A stretch of 14,385 nt of DNA. It comes from Butyriboletus loyo. Lineage: Eukaryota; Basidiomycota; Agaricomycetes; Boletales; Boletaceae. Below are positions 7,797 to 14,385 of the stretch, piece after piece. Position 1 is the stretch's first letter, and each line of letters opens with the position of its first letter. Where the stretch lies: contig JBBPSI010000406.1 in the NCBI GenBank assembly GCA_038093515.1, forward strand, positions 1 through 14,385, read 5' to 3'. The position numbers and the translations under genes are program-made. The notes below the pieces were generated by a model. That model did no database searches. It was not told where the DNA came from and saw nothing but the letters and a program-made list of their open reading frames with translations.

Positions 7797-7956
7797 TAGT
7801 ATATACCCCCCTGCGGGCCCCATCATCTATAGCATATACCCTTCTGCGGGCCCCTGTCTGTAGTATATGCCCCTTTTGGGCCCATTCGTCTGTAGTATAT
7901 GCCTCTTTCGGGCCCGTTCATTTCTAGTGTATGCCCTCCATTGACCCATGGGCAGG
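7797..7956 (+). repeat. Degenerate 31-32-bp tandem repeat, about five units
   Basis: Units start at 7797, 7830, 7861, 7893 and 7925, each with TAG(T/C)(A/G)TATRCCC then a GGGCCC-like block. The last unit is the most diverged and a further faint unit may lie near 7970-8010. No unit is exact and there are no spacers. Confidence 0.75.
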
Positions 7957-8160
7957 CCCACCTGAGTGAATCATATGCCCTACATCTCTCCACCCTGCGG
8001 GTCCATTCGTCAATGCTGCTTTGTTCTTTAGGCAGGCCCTGCCATTAGTGTATTCCTAACTTACCCATGGGCCTGCCACAGGGTGCCCATCTACCAAGTG
8101 ATATTGTCAACCCAGGGTGGCCATGTGCTATGTGACAATGTGACTACATTATGTGATAAA
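7957..8160. other. No gene seen
   Basis: Non-coding sequence with fading similarity to the tandem units and two CCCATGGGC-containing patches (near 7945 and 8065). Nothing else is supported. Confidence 0.4.
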
Positions 8161-8288
8161 TACTAATAGATAGTTGTGCACAGACTGAGCTGTGTGTGGC
8201 AGCAAGGATGAAGGGTTATGAGTCAACTTGAGTCATAACAGTGAAGTGAGAAGCAGCAAAGTGCTAGTAACGAGGGAGCGAAGCTCTG
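8161..8288 (-). repeat. Old repeat fragment B, left part
   Basis: These 128 bases are the reverse complement (roughly 80% by eye) of 8713-8840. They continue at 9612-9970 once the inserted 8289-9611 block is removed. One end is at TACTAATAGATAG. Confidence 0.75.
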
Positions 8289-9018
8289 TGTTACAGTTTT
8301 ACCCCTAAGCGTACCCTGCCACTCGTTTTCCCATGCTCATGCATTCCCACCGCCCCTGCTGTCTTGCGATGCTGCTCATCGCCCACTCCCTAGTCACCAA
8401 GTGGATGCCATCCACTTTCCCAGTCATTCTGCTAGTCTCAGTGCCACTACACTGAGATAGCCCCTATGTTGTCACCCCATCGGGCTGGACTCACAGCTGA
8501 GCTGTCATGTCCTCTTGCTCTTTATCCAATGACATTTGTTACATCACATGACTAGCACATGACTAGATTACAATGTGTCTCTGGCTTCGCATCGAGACCT
8601 GTATCCAAGGGCTCTGCTGTTCACGTCCCCTTTGCCCTGTGAGCCCCACCTCATGGACATTGTCACTTCGCATTCAGCACTTCTTATTCGCTGACGATGT
8701 CACCATCTTGCTCAGAGCTTCGCTCCCTCATTACCGGCACTTTGCTGCTTCTTCTTTCACAGTTATGACTTGACGCAACTCATAACCCCTTGCCCTCGCT
8801 GCCATGCATAGCTCGGTCTATGCACGACTATCTATTAGTATATATATGTGTACTTAGAGTAGTACAAGCTCTCTAGCTAATTCTATGCATCTACCAAGTG
8901 CCTAGCAATCTAGCTTATACCCATCATCTGCCGATAGAGCTGATAAGAGCCTGCTTGATCTCGTCTGATTGCCACCACATGACATCTTGCCAACACTTGC
9001 TCTGCAGAAGCCCGATAG

Positions 9019-9516
9019 TGTTATAATCGTATCTCTTATAACTATCTTTTGTGTTCGGACTTCATCATATTTTTCTTTCAAAGGTCACGTGACTTAGCGC
9101 ACGTGATCGTGGGATTATACATGTGATTACAGGCTGACTAAGCATATGATGTCATGGTCCAGACTGGCCCAGACTCTATGACGTCACACCTCATGTATTT
9201 AATCTCCGTTTGCTTCTCTTCCTTTTGATCACCGTCGACTTCTATTTCCCATCATCGTCGACTTGTGACTTCTTTGTATGTACATGTATAGTAACTAGTC
9301 TCACACACTGCATGGTCTGTGCGCATTCCCTTGTAATATAAAAGGGCTCGTGGTTGCGGCTAGGATTTCCTAGCTTTAACCACTTGTCTTATTCGCTGGC
9401 AACAGTTGAGAAGATTAAGGTCTGAGCTATCCTCATTATCATCGCCAGTACTTGTGTAGTACTGCAACAGTTGCGGAACCCCGTGTGCCACTTGATAACT
9501 CCATTGTCTCGTAACA
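9019..9516 (+). mobile_element. Solo LTR of gypsy family 1 with perfect target duplication
   Basis: A 498-bp LTR from TGTTATAATC to CGTAACA flanked by GATAG on both sides (9014-9018 and 9517-9521). It is an inverted copy of the 5' LTR at 3416-3912. No internal element sequence follows on either side, so it is a solo LTR left by LTR-LTR recombination. It sits inside the family 2 LTR. Confidence 0.93.
9310..9343 (+). promoter_or_regulatory. Core promoter module of family 1 solo LTR
   Basis: GCATGGTCTGTGCGCA (9310-9325), 11 bases, TATAAAA (9337-9343). Upstream lie GTCACGTGAC (near 9084) and ATGACGTCA (near 9179), possible activator sites. Transcription is not shown by sequence alone. Confidence 0.6.
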
Positions 9517-9611
9517 GATAGTGTCGTCTATGCGAGTTGGCATCCTTCCCGATTAGGCTCGAGCCCCTATTCAAGTGCTCGCTGCTAGTTGTTTCACACT
9601 CCAGCATAACA

Positions 9612-9970
9612 CTCCAAGCAAGATGGTGACATCGTCAGTGAATCAGAAGAGCTGAAGGCAAACTGATGATGTCCATGAGGCAGGCCCCACAGGGTGAAGG
9701 GGATGCAAGTAGCAGAGACCTTGGATACAGGTCTCGGCACACTAGTCAAGACACGTTGTAATCTAGTCACGTGCTAGTCATGTGATGAACCAAATGTCAT
9801 TGGATAAAGAAAAGAGGGACGTGACAGCTCAGCTGTGGGTCCAGCCCAGTGGGGTGACGACATAGGGGCTGTCTCAGTATTGGGGTACTGAGACGTCAGG
9901 GAGTGACCGGAGAAGTGGATGACATCCACTAGCAACTGGGGAGTGGGCGATGGGCAGCATTGCGAGACGG
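9612..9970 (-). repeat. Old repeat fragment B, right part
   Basis: The reverse complement matches 8372-8717 in the family 2 LTR (roughly 80% by eye). Homology stops sharply at 9970, where the copia element 2 LTR starts, so B was cut by that insertion too. Confidence 0.75.
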
Positions 9971-10422
9971 TGTTGAAACGGTAGTGTTCTATTTCTGTAT
10001 TTCATTTACAGCCACTACATTTCTAGACAAGTCTATATGACATCATTGTCTAGACTCTGTCACGCTTATCACATTACAAATAGCTCTTATTATGCTATTG
10101 GACAATATGCTTAGTCTTATTTCTTATCTCTATCATATTGTCATGTATTTCATACTATACCTTATATAGGTACTATACAGAACACAAGTACAAACACTCA
10201 TGTACTGTATATAAGACAGCCCTTATGGCTTGTTGCTTTTCTCTAGATCTTTCAGTTCTATCATCACTACTGCGATATCTCTAAGTTGAGCCTTGCTCCT
10301 TATACTCTTTCAAGTACTCTGTTTGCGATACTCTCACTCTCGTATTATCAGTGAGTCTTTCCACTGATAGGTTTACCCTTGCATCCTTTGTTGCCCTTGG
10401 TGTGCCTGCTTGGACTTTACCA
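9971..10422 (+). repeat. 5' LTR of copia element 2 (right end approximate)
   Basis: The start is set by the end of fragment B homology at TGTTGAAACGG. A TATA box lies at 10208-10215 (TATATAAG). Two inverted repeats are visible: TCTAGACAA/TTGTCTAGA (10022-10030/10046-10054) and TATCAGTG/CACTGATA (10346-10353/10362-10369). The right end is set at a CA (10421-10422) shortly before the primer-binding site; a nine-base gap makes this boundary uncertain. The 3' LTR is outside the window. Confidence 0.65.
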
Positions 10423-10431
10423 ATTCCGATA

Positions 10432-10446
10432 GGTTATGAGCCCTGC
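10432..10446 (+). other. Primer-binding site complementary to initiator tRNA-Met anticodon arm
   Basis: GGTTATGAGCCCTGC is the exact complement of GCAGGGCTCATAACC, the anticodon stem-loop (CAT anticodon) of a yeast-type initiator tRNA-Met. Drosophila copia primes from such a half-molecule cut in the anticodon arm rather than from the 3' CCA end, and no TGG at the LTR edge suggests an alternative here. Confidence 0.75.
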
Positions 10447-10484
10447 TAGAGGCTTTTAATCTAAACATCTGTCAATTCTTGATA

Positions 10485-12865
10485 ATGTTTCCAGCCCTGC
10501 GGAACAAGAGTGCTATCGCTCTTGGTTTACTATGGGTACTCGCTTTCTTGAGTCTCATACTCGCTTCCATATGTGGTGCATCGAACATTATGTTCTTTAG
10601 CACACTATGGTTGCTAGCTGATTCTTTCATCATTGCATTACAAATTGTTTCTCAGGATCACAATTTGACCTTACAATGGCATTCACCTACTCACCACCAT
10701 GCCTTGTCAATTAGATCGACTTCTCACCCAAGTCCTTCTAACTTACAAGAGGTTAGTGAACGTTCTAGGCCATCTCAAAGAGTCGAGCACCATCATTGTC
10801 GCTCCTCTTCGTATTTTCCTGCTCTGCACCACATCCATTTTCGTACTCCTTCTCCACCACCTCCATACAATTGTTGTCGCCCTTGCACTCCAAACAACTC
10901 CATTGAAATCAATGTCTTAGACCTTGACAATATCTTTGGACTTGCAAATCAACCTCCCAATCCTTACAACAATGTCATCATACATGACCAGACTGGCCTC
11001 AGCAACACCATCCCTCCTATACCCACTGTTGGAGCTGTTGCAGAGCCCGGTCCCAGAGCTGGACCCTCATCCAACCGTCATAGGGCCCAGTCTCTTCTAC
11101 CAACCAGGATACATGATGCTTCCACCGGCAAACCACCTTCCTATGGGATCACTATCACCACTGACCAAGGAATCCATTGTCTACCTGACAATGTTACCAT
11201 CATTCCCAGGCCAGATGGAACCAACGAGCTCGTTTGTTGTCAAGACAGAACAGCAAATCCTGAGCCTCCTACCAGAGGAGCTAGAAGGTCTTGACCCCAA
11301 TGACACAGACGACCTCCTCATCCTGAACCTCGTCATTGATTGATCAGTTCCAACTCCATCCGTCATTTTTTCACATAGAATTGCTTCTGAAACTTGGATC
11401 CGATCTTTGGAGGTTGGTCCCCTTAAGCCCATTGACTGGATTGATGAGGATGATCACCACCACTGTCGCAAGGTTGAGTATATACAATCACATTCATTCT
11501 ATCATGAACCCCTGCACTCAATCTATGAGAATGTAGGCTTTCCTCTTCTCACCCCCTCCTATGAAGCAACACCCAACGTTCTCCTTCACAACCATGGTTT
11601 CGAAATGTTTTGTCGATCCCAATACCCAACATTAGATGAAATGAAGGAACACCTTGTCCCCTTCTACGATAGATTGTCTCCTTTCAAAGGATTCGACAAG
11701 GACATGCTCTGGAGCATGACTCTTTCAGCGCAAGACTTGTCTCTTTTCAACAGAAACTATCCCACTGTTGACAATCATGGGCACATCAAAGCCTATGACT
11801 ATTCCAGGCGGCCAGCAGAGTTCTTCGAAGTTGGTGAAGAACATTTTAGAAACTGGGACATACTGACATGTAGGAGGTGGAATGAGATTCAGGATAGGAT
11901 TTGGAGGACGAGGTTCCACCAGCTCCACCCTTTCTTCTGAAAGAATTGCATTGAACTTGAAGCTTCTGATCTTCTGTTCAAGTTTGCTCACGAACTCGCT
12001 GCAGAGCAGCAAGACATCGCTGATGACTTGGAAAACAATGTCCAACACCTACAACGAGATCTCGGACGACTCCAAACGGATCTTACAAACCGTCAAGAGT
12101 CAGATCAAAGCAATCATCGCAAATACTGGGAGATTGGAGTTGAGGCTGGAGGAAGACGAAGAAGTTGAACTCCTGCAGAACATAGAGTTCTGGGATGACT
12201 TTCGCCTCCTAATAACCAACATGGACCTGGCCAACTGCAAGCCACACAGGACCTTACCCTCATTGGTCCTATCAGGACCTCTCTATGTCAGAGACATCAG
12301 GCTCAAGCAAGGTCTGCTCCTATCTAAACATACACTTACCTTTCTTCACATGTATACCATACCGGAGGATTACGCACAAGTTCTCCTTCCATATGGACAA
12401 ATTTCTCCTTCTATTTACGTTTCGCACTCTGACTTCACTGTAAAGTTCTCTAGTGGAAAAATAAATAATCCACACTGGTTTCCCAATATATGATTTGAGG
12501 AATTTGAAGTGATATGTGCTGCATCTGCACCACCACTATCTGCTCTTCCTCAAGGGATCCCAGAGAGTAATTTACACAGAGTCAAAATAGGAGAACATGT
12601 GATAGAAGGAAGTTAACTCTCGAACATTGGTCATGGAGAAGAGTCTAACGACTTAGGAGGAGATTTTCATTATGATGAAAATGGATACCTGGTGCAAGAA
12701 ACATCGGAACAAGGACCTTCGGAACCATCTAGGTTTTATACACCAGTGGTGAATCCGATAGGTCTTCCCTCACGTTCACCTTCTCCTGTTTCTAATCCTT
12801 CAAATCTAAACACTGACGAAGTTTTCTCTTCTTTTGATCAGTTCATCTTTGGATTTTTGTTTTAA
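10485..12865 (+). pseudogene. ORF1: unusual long pre-gag reading frame of copia element 2, decayed
   Basis: A single ancestral frame of about 790 codons can be followed across three frames. From ATG 10485 it runs to about 11235 (two predicted membrane helices at residues ~10-30 and ~35-55, then a His/Ser/Pro-rich region). The next frame runs to ~12110, with TGA at 11341 and 11938 and a heptad-like stretch ELAAEQQDIADDLENNVQHL near 11980-12040. The third frame runs to TAA 12863-12865, with TGA at 12491 and TAA at 12614, and ends acidic and Ser/Pro-rich (LPSRSPSPVSNPSNL). Protein-like composition, switching frame at each break, argues that it is a mutated real gene. I recognise no family and assign no function. 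It lies between the primer-binding site and gag, where copia elements normally have only leader. It might be an accessory gene, a captured host gene, or a separate inserted gene. Confidence 0.6.
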
Positions 12866-12874
12866 ACAATTATC

Positions 12875-13663
12875 ATGTCACTCCCCACTGTATCAGAATT
12901 CAAGATCGACACCCAAATCCAGCAGAGACTTCCTGTCCTGACTGGAGCAGATAACTATACAGCCTGGTCTCAACAAATGAGACACGCTCTCACCATAATC
13001 AGTGTCTGGTCAATAGTGGATGGTACTTCTGAGTACTACAATCAGACTGCCGCTGACCAGCAGAAGTGGGTCTCGCTGGACAAGTGCTCTGTTGGCATGC
13101 TCGCCATCTACATCTCTCCAGAACTCCAACATGCAGTCAACTATGACTACACTCCATCTCTCTATGACGCTTCTGGTCAAGTAATTCCAGAATCAGTCAA
13201 TATCTCTGTTGCCAAAACTCTTTGGGACTTCCTGCACAACACCTATGCAACCACAGGCATTACAGGACAATTTTTCCTGTTCCGCCAAGCCATGAACATT
13301 CGCGTTCATGAAACTAACACAGTTGCTGGCCTCATGTCCTTAACGGATGCTTTCCACAAAATGGAAGCAGTGGGATTAAGCCTCCCCAACAATTTCCGAT
13401 CCATGATCTTGCTCACCAAGTTACCAAAATCATTTGAACCTCTGGTGTCCAACATCATTCACAACACTAACATTCACCAATTTACACCAAACATTATCAT
13501 TCCCATGATCACTCACAAGCTACAACTTTGTGCTGGCACTGGCCAGATCCCTTATCCTTCTATCTCTCGAACGAATGCAGTTGCACTGGATACCCAGCTC
13601 AACCATACCAATACAGTTAGACGTGGACCTCCTCCAGCTGCGCAGACAAATTGGAACAATTAG
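12875..13663 (+). CDS. Copia element 2 gag (UBN2-type), C-terminally broken
   Basis: Gag builds the copia particle. The ATG at 12875 lies four codons after the ORF1 stop in the same frame. MSLPTVSEFKIDTQIQQRLP leads into LTGADNYTAWSQQMRHAL (the copia LxGxNYxxW block), then ISVAKTLWDFLHNTYATTG and FFLFRQAMNIRVHE, and a LPKSFEPLVSNI segment. These are the conserved parts of the gag UBN2 family. The TAG at 13661-13663 appears premature: the same frame continues with RGHPGQKRLFQPQQQRKQQ, two TGA codons (13808, 13841), then KGHANEVEMDMDGFANIVEL up to 14104, which also looks like gag tail. No CCHC zinc knuckle is seen in the visible part. The copy is therefore a pseudogene in practice. Confidence 0.9.
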   Translation: MSLPTVSEFKIDTQIQQRLPVLTGADNYTAWSQQMRHALTIISVWSIVDGTSEYYNQTAADQQKWVSLDKCSVGMLAIYISPELQHAVNYDYTPSLYDASGQVIPESVNISVAKTLWDFLHNTYATTGITGQFFLFRQAMNIRVHETNTVAGLMSLTDAFHKMEAVGLSLPNNFRSMILLTKLPKSFEPLVSNIIHNTNIHQFTPNIIIPMITHKLQLCAGTGQIPYPSISRTNAVALDTQLNHTNTVRRGPPPAAQTNWNN

Positions 13664-14104
13664 GCTCGTCCTCAACAACCTTCTGGTGGACGTGGTCATC
13701 CTGGACAGAAGAGGCTGTTCCAACCGCAGCAGCAAAGGAAGCAGCAGAACCACATGCCTGCGATGCCTTATGGAGGACCTTCCGGATCCAGAGCAAACCG
13801 GAATGAGTGAACAAACAATTGCTCTGGTTTCAAGACACATTGAGGAAAGGGAAAAGGGAAAGGACATGCGAATGAAGTGGAGATGGACATGGATGGATTT
13901 GCCAACATTGTAGAGTTGGGCGAAACACAACTAGGTGACCACACACTTACAGATTTCCCGATGGAAACTGAATCAACTGTTGGTCAAGCTGGTTGGGGAG
14001 ATGATGATCCGATGGGACCACCCCTTGCATCACCCTATTTTGAGGATGGAGATGCTAATGTGTCTTCCTCACACTCCTTTCAGAAATGCCACGATTCCCT
14101 CTAA
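13664..14104 (+). pseudogene. Copia element 2 gag tail after premature stops
   Basis: In-frame continuation of gag beyond TAG 13661: a basic Gln/Arg/Gly-rich nucleic-acid-binding-like section, stops at 13808 and 13841, then an acidic section (MDMDGFANIVELGETQLGDH) to TAA at 14102-14104. The frame then appears to shift near 14060-14100 into the next segment. There is no known catalytic motif. Confidence 0.6.
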
Positions 14105-14385
14105 ACCTTCAGGGTCTCAGGGTCAGCTGAAGAAGAAGGAACACAAAGCAAAAGCAGTCCATCTTTCAACTTTTATAGAGTCGATCAATGAGAAAGATGA
14201 AGAGTCTTTTTACGGAAACACTGCTCGTCATGCTGATGGCACTTGGAAGCATGGTCTTGACTCCCATGACATAAATGTCTGGGACTCTACATACCAGTGA
14301 GATGCTGAGGACTATGATGCTGTATATGATTACAATGATGAATTTGATCTTGGTGATCTTTATATTGCGGAAGCTTATATATCAG
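14105..14385 (+). pseudogene. Copia element 2 continuation (gag-pol), 3' partial
   Basis: A shifted frame reads KKKEHKAKAVHLSTFIESIN and an acidic Asp/Tyr-rich end (VYDYNDEFDLGDLYIAEAYI) through the window edge, interrupted by TGA at 14298-14300. It has protein-like composition and is probably the gag-pol link, but no protease, integrase or RT motif is reached inside the window. Confidence 0.45.

Larger units (their letters stand above)
8289..9611 (+). repeat. Solo-LTR-like element (family 2), itself interrupted
   Basis: The block begins TGTTACAG and ends AGCATAACA (inverted TGTTA/TAACA). It is flanked by CTCTG (8284-8288) and CTCCA (9612-9616), read as a decayed 5-bp target duplication. Excluding the nested family 1 solo LTR plus one GATAG, it is 820 bp. 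Its 8372-8840 part is homologous, in reverse, to fragment B, and the uninterrupted copy inside it serves as the empty-site reference for the insertion. The last bases resemble the family 3 LTR end. LTR status is inferred from termini, length and target duplication. Confidence 0.65.
9971..14385 (+). mobile_element. Ty1/copia retrotransposon 2, 5' part
   Basis: LTR, half-tRNA primer-binding site, ORF1, gag and the beginning of pol, all on the plus strand. The rest lies beyond the window. It inserted into old repeat fragment B (edge at 9970; GACGG at 9966-9970 is the expected left target duplication). It belongs to a different lineage from copia element 1 at the left end, judging by LTR start sequence and LTR content. 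Confidence 0.75.

Noticed and set aside
7797..7956. CRISPR-like array
   Set aside because: Units are contiguous and imperfect with no spacers, and the context is eukaryotic.
8161..8840. A MITE with 128-bp terminal inverted repeats at 8161-8288 and 8713-8840
   Set aside because: The arms are better explained as parts of two inverted copies of one longer repeat: 8161-8288 continues colinearly at 9612-9970 after removing an insertion with a 5-bp target duplication.
9389..9607. 72-codon minus-strand frame
   Set aside because: It crosses the end of the solo LTR into flanking LTR sequence, so it cannot be a conserved gene.
11882..12100. ATG at 11882 as the start of a separate gene running to 12493
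   Set aside because: The first ~70 codons lie opposite a better protein-like frame (with the coiled coil) that continues ORF1; only the later part of this frame looks real, as a frameshifted continuation of ORF1.
1..14385. tRNA, rRNA or host housekeeping genes
   Set aside because: I looked for cloverleaf-like sequences with T-arm consensus and for conserved cellular proteins and saw none. The tRNA-like matches are primer-binding sites only.

Overview
This window looks like heterochromatin-type repeat sequence from a filamentous fungus. A basidiomycete (Agaricomycetes type) is most likely, because the Ty1/copia and Ty3/gypsy gag types, the Tc1-like DD34E elements and the DDE_3-type relic are all common there. 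I see no housekeeping gene, tRNA, rRNA, operon or CRISPR array. Essentially everything recognisable is a transposable element, usually broken and often nested in another. The species cannot be fixed from the sequence.

Layout. 1-~985 (+): the 3' end of a Ty1/copia element (end of RT, an uninterrupted RNase H, polypurine tract, start of the 3' LTR). ~1010-3912 (-): the 5' part of a Ty3/gypsy element, here called family 1, with a 497-bp 5' LTR (3416-3912), primer-binding site, long leader, gag with a CCHC knuckle, and the first residues of pol, cut off by the copia LTR. 3913-4479 (+): the 3' tail of another gypsy element (pol C-terminus, polypurine tract, 427-bp 3' LTR, family 3), into which family 1 apparently inserted. 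4477-7232 (-): a decayed Tc1-like transposon (Tc1-A) carrying a second Tc1-like transposon (Tc1-B, 5596-7167, TA target duplication, 213-bp inverted terminal repeats). 7408-7745 (+): a relic of a DDE_3-type transposase, followed by about five 31-32-bp degenerate tandem units.

8161-9970 is a layered nest. An old fragment (B, 8161-8288 plus 9612-9970) was split by an 820-bp LTR-like sequence (family 2, 8289-9611). That sequence was in turn split by a 498-bp solo LTR of family 1 (9019-9516) with perfect GATAG target duplications. B's other end is cut by the LTR of a second copia element.

9971-14385 (+) is the 5' part of copia element 2: an LTR, a primer-binding site complementary to the anticodon stem-loop of initiator tRNA-Met (half-tRNA priming), then an unexpected ~2.4-kb decayed reading frame (ORF1, ~790 codons, two predicted membrane helices, a coiled coil, acidic Ser/Pro-rich tail). 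After that come a UBN2-type gag and the start of pol. ORF1 lies between the LTR and gag and ends in the same frame as gag, four codons before the gag ATG. It is the most unusual thing in the window.

Functionally these are independent parasites, not a cooperating gene set. Family 1 LTR copies differ mainly by transitions at CpG sites, which suggests they have been cytosine-methylated or otherwise subject to CpG deamination.
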